From positions 124,001-188,000 of the forward strand of contig NZ_LMXN01000003.1 of the NCBI RefSeq assembly GCF_001442615.1: DNA of 64,000 nucleotides, in the 5' to 3' direction. The first letter of the stretch is position 1; each line of letters opens with the position of its first letter. Both the position numbers and the translations under genes were made by a program. Shown here one piece after another: positions 25,901-35,476 of the stretch. Origin of the DNA: Algoriphagus resistens. Its GTDB lineage: Bacteria; Bacteroidota; Bacteroidia; Cytophagales; Cyclobacteriaceae. The notes under the pieces are model-generated. The model was not told the DNA's origin, did no database searches, and was given only the letters and a program-made list of their open reading frames with translations.

Positions 25901-26304
25901 TTGATATCGGCGAATACAACTCCGGTTTTCCAGGGACCTGATCTTCCTGTGGCTCCGGAAGCTTGAGCTGTTTCTTTGAATTTGAGTTCACCCTGATTTA
26001 GGTAAAGTTGGTTGCCACTTACATTGGCAGAAAAATAAATGTCATCTAATCCATCGCCGTTCAGGTCACCCACAGCTACACCTCCACCATTGTATAAGTA
26101 CTCATACATGAGGACATTGAGGTTAAGTGTCTCCTCTACCCTATTGGAAAAAGTGATTCCCGTTTGCTCAGGAGTCAAAAGAGCAAAGAGGGGTGGGGTG
26201 TTGTTAACTGAGGGAGTATCAGTTTGGATTGAATCGCCTTTTTCTGAGCAAGACAACATCAAAACACTAAGTCCTAAAACGGTAATAAGCGTTCTTTTGG
26301 TCAT
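22954..26304 (-). CDS. FG-GAP/VCBS-repeat and ASPIC/UnbV-domain lipoprotein
   Basis: 1116 residues. The lipoprotein signal ends at Cys19 (VLMLSC). Many FG-GAP/VCBS blades with Ca-binding D-x-D-x-DG motifs (DLNGDGLDDIYF, DYDLDGDLDLFLL, DANGDGYMDLYVA) build one or two beta-propellers. A UnbV/ASPIC domain at about 530-620 (FGARIEVYAGG, FGLGDLDEVDSLMVSWPGG) lies between propeller regions. Such proteins are regular partners of SusC/SusD pairs and probably bind glycans at the surface. It lies 65 bp after susD in the same operon. Confidence 0.9.
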   Translation of the reverse strand: MTKRTLITVLGLSVLMLSCSEKGDSIQTDTPSVNNTPPLFALLTPEQTGITFSNRVEETLNLNVLMYEYLYNGGGVAVGDLNGDGLDDIYFSANVSGNQLYLNQGELKFKETAQASGATGRSGPWKTGVVFADINGDNKLDIYQCYSGNLPTEKRTNQLFVNQGNDENGIPIFKEMAEEYGIASNAPSTSASFFDYDLDGDLDLFLLNHNTQSIQNQDENLTKVLLKEKHEAGSQLFENRNGKFVEVTQQAGISSSSLSYGLGVAVSDINQDSWPDIYIGNDYSMPDYLYINQKDGTFKDEILERLGHTSHFSMGNDIADFNNDGLLDIFTLDMLPEGNERQKLLLAPDNFELFELNVNKGFHHQYMRNMLHVNSGDGTFQEIGQLAGVSNTDWSWASLFADFDNDGWKDLFVTNGYLRDYNNQDFLKYMDNYVRTSGGKLKREDLLNMVRNMPSSNLTNYIFKNSGELAFQNQTKEWGIDHVLNSSGAAYSDLDNDGDLDLVVNNINTPASIYENQAAQQNGKNYLQVKLLGSESNSSAFGARIEVYAGGTIQVLEQNPYRGYQSSVSTTLHFGLGDLDEVDSLMVSWPGGKISKEYKIRANQLLELRENDAVNSSRIKPVPSEVFLTERAVLKNTQGRDFNDYKRQPLLINPVSGNGKAMVFDDFNGDGREDLFVGAGSDADASIYFQSSDGSFKKQNTAVFESASRSEDTDAIVFDANGDGYMDLYVASGGVYDFNLGDEALRDRLYLNDGKGNFRQASEALPEEAFPSGTVQEGDFNFDGIPDLFVGARVTPGQFPTSLGGRIYINDGKGKFTDQTKQLAPTFVNLGMLTDSGMADLDQDGKPELIVLGEAMPIQIFSFQKNQWKETTLNFFAKHEFGFWNDLTLADWDDDGNVEILAGNLGTNSQIKATHSQPAEILYKDFDGNGSVDAFLGYYIQNEKYPAASRDEILGQVLFLKKRYLDFKSFSNVKMDELFTAKEREGTSSIYINRLETTYFVRNSEGKYVAKTLPIQAQFSPVFASAAVDVNDDGNLDMVLGGNIGYGKLYFGKYDANHGVVLLGDGKGKFTNATKAQSGLNLHGNIRKISSDNRLLLVYSDESTVSIYSLHPSKTD

Positions 26305-26369
26305 AAGCTAAAATAATCTAAGCCACCCCAAATGGAATGGCTTAGATCAAAAATTAAGAATTGGTCTTG

Positions 26370-28238
26370 TTATTCGAATCCTGGATTCTGGATCAGCGCT
26401 GCATTTCTATTCATCTCATCCCTGTGGATCGGCATGAAATACATTTTATCCAGCCAAGCTCTGTTTTCTTTACCCGGATCTATAGGCTGAACTTTGTAGA
26501 CGTAATTGTAAATCTCAGGATCGTAGCGATAGGTAGAAAGTGTCTTTCCAGGCTTAAGCGTCCCTGTAATGCTAATTATATTTGCCTGACGTCCAAATGT
26601 CTCCTCTGCTATCATCCAACGACGAACATCATGGAATCTTTGCTCTTCATAGGCCATTTCTATACGCCTCTCATTGCGGTAATCTTCCATTAATTCTTCA
26701 CCTGAAGATGTAAGGGCTGGCTGTCCTACTCTAAACCTAATCTGGTTCAGCCAAGCTTTTGCTTCAGCTTCCTGACCTAGTTCCAGCGAAGCTTCTACAT
26801 AATTCAATACAACTTCAGTATACCTGATGATAGGCCAAGGAACTTCTTGCCAGGTATTCTGGTCAACAACTGCAGGATCCGGATCTACAAATTTCCTAAT
26901 ATAATAGCCAGTATAACTACCATTCCAATCCTCTATAGAACTGTTTCTTGTATCCAACCCAAAGTGCGTCTGTTTTGCTCCGGAGGCATCTGTTACTTCG
27001 TAGGTCCCTGTTTGGATTTGTCCCAAAGGATCCTTTGGCTGGTTTGCTATGGCTCTAGGCTTCCACTGAGCCCCATCATAAAGGATGGAAGCATAGAAGC
27101 GGGCATCACGGTTTTCATAAGGAGCAGATGCATGAGTGGGATTGGACCAGTCAAACTCAGTCCCATCCATCATTTCATAGTCGTCCACCAGCAGTTGCAC
27201 AGGGCTGTTTCCTGCCCAGTTATTATAGCCATTTGGTCCATTATATAGTCCTTGACGACCACCGTCCTCCTGCTTCATATTGATAAAATATCTAGCAAGG
27301 AGTAATTCATTTTCACCGCCGTTTCTGGAAAGGGAGTTGTTCATGTAGTTTTGGATTCCCTCTTCATGAGAAACCGGCTCTGATAGTCCATATAAGTTAC
27401 CGGAAGCTTTATCTAGCACTGCTTTGGCAGCGGCCTGGGCTTTTTGCCATCTCTCAGCTCTATTACCACCCGTATACACCAAAAGGTCAATATCACTAAA
27501 ACCAGATAGGGTAGTGGCATTTGCTTGTGCGGTTGGCCCATCATGTAGGTCACTGGCAGCATACAATAGAACCCTTGCCTTAAGGGCCAACGCGGCTAAT
27601 TCATTAGTACGTCCATCTGCCATACTTTTTCCTTCTAACAGCATAGCTGCATCATCCAAGTCAGCAATAATGAAATTGATGGTTTCCTCCCAGCTGGATC
27701 TTGGTATATCATACGTCTCTTCTCCAAGTTCATAAGGACGGTCCACCAAAGGGACGCCACCGAAATATCTTGCCAGATCGTGGTAATAATAAGCTCTCAA
27801 AAACTTTGCTTCTCCAAGCAATCGATCTACGATCCCTCCATCGTTGGCAAATTGTGGTTCGGATAGTTCGCTGATCGCAAGATTAGCTCTTCGAATGTAG
27901 CTGTAAAGCCTTTGCCAATTATAAGTTCTACGGTCTGCATTATTCCAACCTACATCCGCAGAGTTTATTCTAGCCTCGGTCACCGTGGTAATCCCACGTC
28001 CTGGATGTGTAAAGATTGCTTCATCGGTCAACGATGCCAACATTTCCTCATTGAACCCACCTTGGCCAAATCCCTGATAAATTCCTGTGACAAAAGCCTC
28101 AGCCAGTGCAGGGTCAGTCCATACTTGTGATTCTGATATCTCAGTGAGAGGGTCTGTGTTAAGGAAATCACTGTTACAGCTTGCGGTTGTTAAGCTTGCC
28201 GCAAACAGTAGTACTAAGTATTTTATATTTCTTTTCAT
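26370..28238 (-). CDS. SusD/RagB-family nutrient-binding outer-membrane lipoprotein
   Basis: 622 residues. Lipoprotein signal with Cys20 (LTTASC), then the SusD start NSDFLNTDPLTEIS. The body has TPR-like helices (RLYSYIRRANLAISEL, EAKFLRAYYYHDLARYFGGVPLV) and the C-terminal SusD block (RYTEVVLNYVEASLELG, RNERRIEMAYEEQRFHDVRRW). It forms the lid on the SusC transporter and binds the incoming oligosaccharide. It starts 13 bp after the susC stop. The substrate is not evident because no glycoside hydrolase is co-encoded. Confidence 0.94.
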   Translation of the reverse strand: MKRNIKYLVLLFAASLTTASCNSDFLNTDPLTEISESQVWTDPALAEAFVTGIYQGFGQGGFNEEMLASLTDEAIFTHPGRGITTVTEARINSADVGWNNADRRTYNWQRLYSYIRRANLAISELSEPQFANDGGIVDRLLGEAKFLRAYYYHDLARYFGGVPLVDRPYELGEETYDIPRSSWEETINFIIADLDDAAMLLEGKSMADGRTNELAALALKARVLLYAASDLHDGPTAQANATTLSGFSDIDLLVYTGGNRAERWQKAQAAAKAVLDKASGNLYGLSEPVSHEEGIQNYMNNSLSRNGGENELLLARYFINMKQEDGGRQGLYNGPNGYNNWAGNSPVQLLVDDYEMMDGTEFDWSNPTHASAPYENRDARFYASILYDGAQWKPRAIANQPKDPLGQIQTGTYEVTDASGAKQTHFGLDTRNSSIEDWNGSYTGYYIRKFVDPDPAVVDQNTWQEVPWPIIRYTEVVLNYVEASLELGQEAEAKAWLNQIRFRVGQPALTSSGEELMEDYRNERRIEMAYEEQRFHDVRRWMIAEETFGRQANIISITGTLKPGKTLSTYRYDPEIYNYVYKVQPIDPGKENRAWLDKMYFMPIHRDEMNRNAALIQNPGFE

Positions 28239-28251
28239 TAGTTCGGATTAG

Positions 28252-31200
28252 TTAGAATGAAACAGAAAGACCAGTGTTGATTACCCTTGCCTGAGGATAA
28301 TATTGTCCGAGTGAGTTATCTGATTCCGGATCATATACTTTGTTCTTGCTCCAGGTGAACAAGTTCAGTCCATTCACATAAAAACGGGCATTTTTGACAC
28401 CGATTTTCTCAGTAAGGTGAGCAGGAATATTATAGCCAATTTCCAAGTTTTTCAGTCTTAAGTAATCAGAACTTCTGAACCAATACGTATTCCCTCCAGA
28501 CCAATACTGGTCAGATCTGTTGGCAAGTCTTGGATCTGTGCTACTTGGGTTGTCTATTGTCCATCTGTTATCATAGATATCAGATAGGTAGTTACCGATA
28601 TTTCCAGATTCCCCAGCACTGATAAATTGTCTGGCACCTGCCGCACCCTGTAGCAAAACTGTAAGATCAAATCCCTTCCAGTTTGCTGACAAGTTCACAC
28701 CGCCCTGGAAAGTTGGGATATTGTTTTGATCCATACGGATTCTGTCATCAGGAGTGATCTTGCCGTCTGGAACCATCACCAGATTGCCCTCCTCATCCCG
28801 GCCTCCAATATCTTTGTACTTCATATCTCCAGGACGTAAATTGTTGGTGATAGCAGTATAGTCTAGTGTTTCAGCATCAATGGATTGCTGATCTGGGAAT
28901 ACCCCATCGTACTGATAGACCAAATTTGTGTTCATAGGGCTACCTGTAGACATCTGCCAATGCGGCGCTCCCGGTGATTCATCCCAAAACAAGATGCTGT
29001 TTTTGGCATATCCTCCGTTTACACTTGCAGAATATTGGAATTCTCCATTTCCTCCTCTGATCCCCAAATTCAGGTCAAATCCTTTATTTTCCACTTCTCC
29101 GATATTTTCAGCAGGTAAGGATATGCCTGTTGTTTGAGGTACCGATGCGTTCTTTCTCCATAGAATATTCGTTCGCTTGTTATAAAACATATCAAACTCG
29201 AAGAAAATTTTTCCCTGAAGAAACTGTCCCTCAAAACCTAGGTTAGAGTTGTTGGCTATTTCCCAGGTAATTGCTCTATTTGGTACTCTGGTTTCAAATA
29301 GCGTTTTAGTTTCTGTTCCATCGATTATATAAGAACTAAAGCCGTATGTAGACAAGAATTGATATTCTTGAAGTTCATCATCGTAATAGATCTGATCATT
29401 CCCTAGCTGACCCCATGAACCTCTGATTTTGAAGAAGTCAAAGGTTTTTCCAAGGGAATTTTTCCAGAAAGTTTCTTCAGACACAACCCATCCCAGCATC
29501 ACACCTGGGAAGAAACCAAATCGGGTATCTTCGGGGAAGATATATGAACCATCATATCTCCAAAGAAACTCTGCCAGGTATTTCTCTTGGTAATTGTACG
29601 CTACTCTACCGAAGTAATTCAGACGTGCTCTGTTGTATGCATCACCACCATTATCTTTCTGAAGGTCTCCACCAGCAAACATTTGGTCAAGGGCAGTGGA
29701 TATAAAGAATCTTCTATAAGCATCGAAATTACTGCTTTCTATAGTTTCTCTGTTCACACCAGCTACCACATTCAGTGTATGGACATCGTTAAACGTTTTG
29801 TCGTAATTAAATACGCCTCCCAACAGAATATTTAATGTCTGTTCAGAACCTTGAGAAAGATTTGGTTCAGCCGGACCTCTTTTACTTGGTACCAAAACTG
29901 GTGTCACCCCATCTTCCTCGAAACCATTACCTCTCTCATAGAGTGTCCATGGAATTTGCCAGGTTTTAGTAGCCCGTATATACTTATCAATGGCTGCTGT
30001 ACCAGTAAATTTCAATCCTTCTACTCCCGGAATCTTAATCTCTAAGTTACCCGTAGTCTGGATATAGTCCCGCTTATCTTTATTGTAACCCGTCTGATCT
30101 GTAGTAATTACAACCGGATTCTCTCCGTTTTCAATATCAGGGCCCGGCTTACCATTTGGCCAGTAGGCTGGTTGGTTTGGCTTGCCCCGCATCTGCATAC
30201 GGAAGATTGCTTGGGCACCCCTAGTTGGGAAAAATCTATCTTCTTCTCTAGCTAGAATACCTAAGCCTACCTTTACATACTTGTTGATATTAGCATCTAG
30301 ATTGATTCGCAAGTCATACTGTTTGAAGCCTGTTGCGGAGTTTTTATAATAGCCATCCTGATTTTGATAGCCTAAGGATGTCAGGTATTTTACATTCTCG
30401 CTACCACCAACTACCTGTAAATTGTATCTGCTTTGAGGAGACCAGTTCTTCAATGTTTCCCCATACCAATCTGTATCAGGATAGTTCCAAGGATCAGAAC
30501 CGTTTCTATACAATTCAATCTCATCAGGGGAATATGGAGCAGTTCTTACCTGGCCATCAGGTCTGGTGTATTCTCCATTCTCCTTATAAGCCTGATTCGC
30601 GGCTGCCCATTCACTGGTAGGAAGCTCATAGATATTCAGTTCATTTAGCGCATTTGCATATTCAGCAGAATTAGCAAGCGCTGGCAACACAGCTGGCTGA
30701 GCCCATCCCTGATTTACTTGGAATGTCAATTCTGGTGCTCCTGTTGAGCCTCTTTTAGTGGTAACAAGGATTACTCCGTTTGCTGCTCTTGAACCATAGA
30801 TTGCTGCAGAAGCATCCTTCAATACGGATATATTCTCGATGTCATTTGGGTTCAAACGCTCCAGACCACCTGCCCTGGCTGGAATACCATCGATTACAAC
30901 CAATGCATCATTGTTACCTAAAGTATTGGAACCACGGATCCGAATACTGGATCCATCATAGCCCGGCTCACCGCCTCTATTCACTGCTACTACACCTGCC
31001 ATACGGCCTGCAATAGAGTTGGATAGGTTCATCGCCGGAGACTTGGTCAGCTCCTTACCTTTCACAGTCGCCACTGAACCCGTGATCGTTTCTTTCTTCT
31101 GCTCACCATAACCCACCACAATTACTTCATCCAAAGATTTAGTATCAGGTTGAAGCGTAAGATCAAAAGTAGATCGATCACCTACCGGTACTTCCATTTG

Positions 31201-31461
31201 GGTAAACCCGATAAATGATATTACCAAGACATCCGAAGATCCCGAAATACTAAGCGTGAACTTACCGTCAATATCTGTGACAGTACCATTTGTGGTGCCT
31301 TTCACAAGGACAGAGGCACCAGGCAGAGGCAGATTGTCTTCACCTGAAATCACCACACCAGACACCTCCCGGGTCTGTGCGAATGCTGTGCTAAGCAGCC
31401 CGAGACAAAAAATTATTGTCATGCTGAATAGCTTAAAATGAGTAAAGTTTCTCATTGGCAT
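28252..31461 (-). CDS. SusC/RagA-family TonB-linked outer-membrane transporter
   Basis: 1069 residues. After a signal peptide comes the carboxypeptidase-D regulatory-like domain (REVSGVVISGEDNLPLPGAS, about 33-115), the SusC TonB-box region (LDEVIVVGYG), the plug (IRIRGSNTLGNNDALVVIDG, SVLKDASAAIYGSRAANGVI) and a long barrel ending in Phe (NTGLSVSF). The ATG at 31455 is an alternative start. This is the first gene of the seven-gene operon; the transcript probably starts in the 237-bp gap 31462-31698, where I found no convincing promoter boxes. Confidence 0.95.
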   Translation of the reverse strand: MPMRNFTHFKLFSMTIIFCLGLLSTAFAQTREVSGVVISGEDNLPLPGASVLVKGTTNGTVTDIDGKFTLSISGSSDVLVISFIGFTQMEVPVGDRSTFDLTLQPDTKSLDEVIVVGYGEQKKETITGSVATVKGKELTKSPAMNLSNSIAGRMAGVVAVNRGGEPGYDGSSIRIRGSNTLGNNDALVVIDGIPARAGGLERLNPNDIENISVLKDASAAIYGSRAANGVILVTTKRGSTGAPELTFQVNQGWAQPAVLPALANSAEYANALNELNIYELPTSEWAAANQAYKENGEYTRPDGQVRTAPYSPDEIELYRNGSDPWNYPDTDWYGETLKNWSPQSRYNLQVVGGSENVKYLTSLGYQNQDGYYKNSATGFKQYDLRINLDANINKYVKVGLGILAREEDRFFPTRGAQAIFRMQMRGKPNQPAYWPNGKPGPDIENGENPVVITTDQTGYNKDKRDYIQTTGNLEIKIPGVEGLKFTGTAAIDKYIRATKTWQIPWTLYERGNGFEEDGVTPVLVPSKRGPAEPNLSQGSEQTLNILLGGVFNYDKTFNDVHTLNVVAGVNRETIESSNFDAYRRFFISTALDQMFAGGDLQKDNGGDAYNRARLNYFGRVAYNYQEKYLAEFLWRYDGSYIFPEDTRFGFFPGVMLGWVVSEETFWKNSLGKTFDFFKIRGSWGQLGNDQIYYDDELQEYQFLSTYGFSSYIIDGTETKTLFETRVPNRAITWEIANNSNLGFEGQFLQGKIFFEFDMFYNKRTNILWRKNASVPQTTGISLPAENIGEVENKGFDLNLGIRGGNGEFQYSASVNGGYAKNSILFWDESPGAPHWQMSTGSPMNTNLVYQYDGVFPDQQSIDAETLDYTAITNNLRPGDMKYKDIGGRDEEGNLVMVPDGKITPDDRIRMDQNNIPTFQGGVNLSANWKGFDLTVLLQGAAGARQFISAGESGNIGNYLSDIYDNRWTIDNPSSTDPRLANRSDQYWSGGNTYWFRSSDYLRLKNLEIGYNIPAHLTEKIGVKNARFYVNGLNLFTWSKNKVYDPESDNSLGQYYPQARVINTGLSVSF

Positions 31462-31698
31462 AGGGTTTATTATTAATTAAGATAATTTAACCATCTAATG
31501 TCCCCCAATGCAATGGCAAAACCAAACTGTTTTTTACCAAAAATTGACTGGATTTTGATAAAATGAGCGTATAACTAGATCTTTAACTGAATGAAATAGG
31601 ATTATTCCAATAAATAAAGGACAATACGAAGAACCGCAAAATTTTATTTTGTCCCAATATAATGCGAAAATGCTTCAAACGTGCTCTTCAATCGATTG

Positions 31699-32352
31699 TT
31701 ATAATCGGTTTACCACGGCCCTTTTAGGAATTTTCAAAGACCACATTCCTCTCAAATTTCCAATCTCAAAATTTCTTGCTAAATCTTCGGCATAAAGAGA
31801 ATCTATCCTTCTCAAAACCGTTTCCTGTATATCATTTGTCGGATCCCCGTGACATGACAAACAAAATTCCGAAGAAACAACAATTGCCTTCGTATAGAGC
31901 AAAACTTCTCCTCCATCAATACCCTGGATATTTGATTCATTTTTGATCCCGTTTTCCACATTATATTGATAAGCCTCCAGAATCGGCAACTCCTCTTCCG
32001 TAGGCAAATTTGTTTTATTCCTCGCGCGTGTAGAAGTTCGTCGTACAGTAACTCCATACTTCTCGTCTAATTCACTTAGAATAGGAGATGCATTTATATT
32101 GCAAAATTCTAATGCTCCCTCAAACCCCTTTTCCTCTACTGCCTTATGAAGACTTCCCATTAATAGCCGTTGCGCTTCAGTACTGATAGAATCTCCCCAG
32201 ATCATCGCTTCCTGGGTAATTTGGGCATCAGAGAGCTTCTTTGCCTCCATAGCTTTGTTCACTTCCTCAAACACGCTTTTGGAAACTCGCTCCTGAGGTC
32301 CGCATGCCATCAAAAGAAAGACAGGGATTAGAAAATAGATAATGTGCTTCAT
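31699..32352 (-). CDS. Haem-binding lipoprotein, DUF3365/Tll0287-like
   Basis: 217 residues. The lipoprotein signal ends at Cys17 (FLLMAC). A single c-type haem site CLSCH (Cys164, Cys167, His168) and the surrounding FCNINASPIL, RRTSTRARNKTNLPTEEE and RGMWSLKIPKR blocks match the Tll0287-like (DUF3365) haem domain found in redox sensors. Here it stands alone, without kinase or cyclase output, so it may be an electron carrier or ligand-binding protein on the periplasmic face. It is transcribed separately from the SusC operon, about 240 bp upstream of it. Confidence 0.85.
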   Translation of the reverse strand: MKHIIYFLIPVFLLMACGPQERVSKSVFEEVNKAMEAKKLSDAQITQEAMIWGDSISTEAQRLLMGSLHKAVEEKGFEGALEFCNINASPILSELDEKYGVTVRRTSTRARNKTNLPTEEELPILEAYQYNVENGIKNESNIQGIDGGEVLLYTKAIVVSSEFCLSCHGDPTNDIQETVLRRIDSLYAEDLARNFEIGNLRGMWSLKIPKRAVVNRL

Positions 32353-32540
32353 GAGGGTAAGTCGTTAGGAATGGATAAAACTACGAATCATAGCCTGAAT
32401 TCACCCTAGGTTTATAAATCAAAACCCGGTAAAAGAAGGAAAGAGACAGCGACAAGGTCAGGCAGGCGTTTAGGAAAGCTAAGAAAATTTCGCTACTGGC
32501 ATAATTCCGTATATTCATATTGTTTAATTCAACGATGCAC

Positions 32541-35351
32541 ATGCAAAAAACAGTAGGCCTATTTTTAATCGGGATGGTTCTTAGCACACAGCTTTTTTCC
32601 CAGACCTGGGTCAGAATGCAAAGCTGGGGGCTGGATCTGGAATCCATTGAGTGGATAGATGAAAACGTAGGTTTTTCCGTAGGGGAAAACCTTATTATCC
32701 GTACGTCAGATTCCGGGAATACATGGGAAGAGCTTCCAGTAAATTTTGATGGAAAGCTTCTGGATGTGGCTTTTTGGAATCAAAATGAAGGGCTGGCGGT
32801 AGGTGAGAATGGATTAATTCTTAAAACCCTGGATTCGGGAAATACCTGGAATCAAATACTTTCGGGAAATACCCAGACTTTGAAAAGCGTAGCGATTTCA
32901 ACTGAAAATAAAGTAGTTGTATCCTCAGAAGGTGGCCAGATTCTGTATTCATCCAATAAAGGCGATACTTGGACGATGCTGAATTCTGGTACGGACCAAA
33001 GTTTGAATGATATATTCTTTATTAATTCCGATACCGCCTACATCTCAGGAAATCAAGGAACAATCTTGAGAAGCTATGACGGCGGCAATCAATGGTCCAC
33101 GTTGAATTCAGGATTATCTGCCAATCTCAATGGGATTGCTTTTTCCACTCCTTTGATTGGATACGCCGTAGGAGATGAAGGGACTATAGTAAAGACATTA
33201 GATGGTGGGGAGGATTGGGCTCCCCTGATTTCTCCAGTAATGGCTGATTTACAGAAAGTAGCGATCAGTCCTTTGGACATTCGCATAGTTACTGTTGTAG
33301 GAGATTCGGCCACCGCTCTCCGATCTACCAATTCGGGATCCACTTTTGGGAAAGCCAATCTCGGCGCAGCAAACACTAGAAATCTCAAATCCCTGGGATT
33401 TAAACCAATAAGTAATCTAGTGTTTGCAGTAGGTCAGGATGGCTACCTTATTTCATCCACCAATGCAGGAAGTAGTTATAACCAACGCATGGCAGGCATC
33501 CGAAATGATTTTACAGGTACAGACTTCAAGTCAGATCGAGCTGGACATATTACCGGACAGAAAGGTGCCGATTATGCCACAAGCAATGGTGCCGGCAGTG
33601 TGGTATATCGGGCAATTCCTGAAGAGATTGACATTGTGGGAATGGATTACTGGAGCACTTCTTTTGGATATGTAGGAGGGGCCGGTGGAAAAATCTACAG
33701 AACCGGAAATAGCGGATCAACCTGGGTTCCTGTACCCGCGCAGACATCAAATACTATTACCGGATTTTACCTATTTGCCCCATCAGTGATCTATGCTACA
33801 GGTACGAATGGTTACATAGCAAGATCGTTTGACTCTGGAGGAACTTGGGATGCTTCGGGCATCCAATCCAATACAACAGAAAATCTTAGAGATATCACCT
33901 TCTTTGACTACCAAGTAGGATTTGCAATGGGAGATAACGGACAGATCAGTTGGTCAAACGGCGGGAATGCTTGGGAAAATCTACCAAAGTTGACCACAGA
34001 AGACCTGCACGCGCTTTCAAAGCTAGACTCCAATACTGCCATAATAGTAGGAGATGCCGGAGTGATTCTTAAGTCTGAGGATATGGCTAAGTCTTGGCGA
34101 AAGATTAATGTTCCCTTCACAGAAAATTTCACCTCGGTAGATTTCTGGGATGAGTTTTTGGGATTTATTTCTGGAGAAAACGGACTCATACTCCAGACAA
34201 AAGATGGGGGAGAATCCTGGTCACAGCTACCCAGTGGAACTAGCAGAAACCTCAACGGTATAAGTGTGGGAACCCCCACAGTAGCTTTTGCTGTAGGGGA
34301 TGATGGTACTATTTTGCGCTACGAATGTATTCCTCCTACGGATCTAAGTGCGATTACAGGGGAAAACAAAGTCTGTCTGACTGTCGGACATTACTCCATT
34401 GCTGATTCCGTCATTCCGGAAGCGCAGCTCATATGGCGTGTGGATGGTGGTGAGATTGTTTCAGGTCAAGGTACCTCTGAGATCGAAGTTATATGGAAAA
34501 CACCCGGAAGAAATGGGGTGTATGTCAGTATGGAAAATTTCTGCGGAAACGGAAAGACTTCTTCTATGGAGGTAATTGTTTCCGCTACTCCCCCTACCTC
34601 TATTCAGATTGAAGGGAATGGCGCCGTTTGCCTAGAAGGGACTGAGGTTTATTCACTGCCAGCCCTAACCGGGGTTACTTGCACGTGGGAGGCAACCGGG
34701 GGAGAAGTGCTGGAAGGTCAAGGTACATCACAGATTCTTGTAAAATGGAATGCTTCAGGCAGCCAAGAACTCCGCGTAGTTCAGGAAAATCTTTGTGGAA
34801 AAGCAGCTGCTGTACTAAAACCAATAGTAGTGAATATGCCTCCGGATCAACCTGGAGAAATAGAAGGAGAAAGCCAAACCGGACTCTGGGAAACAGAATA
34901 TGCAGTTCCCGCGCAGGAAAACGTGAACTTCAAATGGAGTATCTCAGATGATGGTGGTAGAATACTTCAGGGACAAGGCACGGAAAAGATAACTGTTCTT
35001 TGGGAAAAGGAAGGCGATTTTCAGCTTACCGCCGCTGCCGAAAACGAATGCAATGAAGGAGAAGCAAGAATTTTACATGTGAACGTCAATGTAATCACCT
35101 CTATCCCGGAGGAAGAGGATTTAAACATTCGCATATTTCCAAATCCCTCTTCAGGAACAGTCACCCTGGAATTAGGAGGGGGAAATTATGAAAGCCTGAA
35201 AGTAATGAATTCTTTCGGTCAAGTAATTCAGTCTGTGGAGCTGTCTAATGGCATTAGGGAAATATCCCTGGAGCATTTACCAAGAGGAATGAATTTGATC
35301 CAGCTTTATACCGAGTCAAGTGCAGTGGTAAGAAAGGTAATTGTGAGGTAA
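32541..35351 (+). CDS. Secreted YCF48-repeat protein with T9SS type A sorting domain
   Basis: The frame opens at 32520, but the ATG at 32541 begins a typical signal peptide (MQKTVGLFLIGMVLSTQLFSQ), giving about 936 residues. About a dozen YCF48-like blades (TxDSGNTW, SFDSGGTW, TKDGGESW, with VGxNGLIL) cover about 25-600. Three PKD/Ig-like segments with repeated GEILxGQGTxxIxVxW follow at about 605-850. The C-terminus (IRIFPNPSSGTVTLELG to the terminal Arg, about 860-936) is a type A type-IX-secretion sorting domain. It is probably secreted and attached to the cell surface. Function unknown, but adhesion or binding is likely. Confidence 0.9.
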   Translation: MQKTVGLFLIGMVLSTQLFSQTWVRMQSWGLDLESIEWIDENVGFSVGENLIIRTSDSGNTWEELPVNFDGKLLDVAFWNQNEGLAVGENGLILKTLDSGNTWNQILSGNTQTLKSVAISTENKVVVSSEGGQILYSSNKGDTWTMLNSGTDQSLNDIFFINSDTAYISGNQGTILRSYDGGNQWSTLNSGLSANLNGIAFSTPLIGYAVGDEGTIVKTLDGGEDWAPLISPVMADLQKVAISPLDIRIVTVVGDSATALRSTNSGSTFGKANLGAANTRNLKSLGFKPISNLVFAVGQDGYLISSTNAGSSYNQRMAGIRNDFTGTDFKSDRAGHITGQKGADYATSNGAGSVVYRAIPEEIDIVGMDYWSTSFGYVGGAGGKIYRTGNSGSTWVPVPAQTSNTITGFYLFAPSVIYATGTNGYIARSFDSGGTWDASGIQSNTTENLRDITFFDYQVGFAMGDNGQISWSNGGNAWENLPKLTTEDLHALSKLDSNTAIIVGDAGVILKSEDMAKSWRKINVPFTENFTSVDFWDEFLGFISGENGLILQTKDGGESWSQLPSGTSRNLNGISVGTPTVAFAVGDDGTILRYECIPPTDLSAITGENKVCLTVGHYSIADSVIPEAQLIWRVDGGEIVSGQGTSEIEVIWKTPGRNGVYVSMENFCGNGKTSSMEVIVSATPPTSIQIEGNGAVCLEGTEVYSLPALTGVTCTWEATGGEVLEGQGTSQILVKWNASGSQELRVVQENLCGKAAAVLKPIVVNMPPDQPGEIEGESQTGLWETEYAVPAQENVNFKWSISDDGGRILQGQGTEKITVLWEKEGDFQLTAAAENECNEGEARILHVNVNVITSIPEEEDLNIRIFPNPSSGTVTLELGGGNYESLKVMNSFGQVIQSVELSNGIREISLEHLPRGMNLIQLYTESSAVVRKVIVR

Positions 35352-35476
35352 GACCATTGTTGAATTCTTTAACCCTGGTGAAACAGGATCGATCTCCTTT
35401 TCCTAGAATGCTTAAAGTACAGCACGATATCGGGAAGAAGAGCGGAATGAAGAAGGCTACACCACCTTCTATTAAA

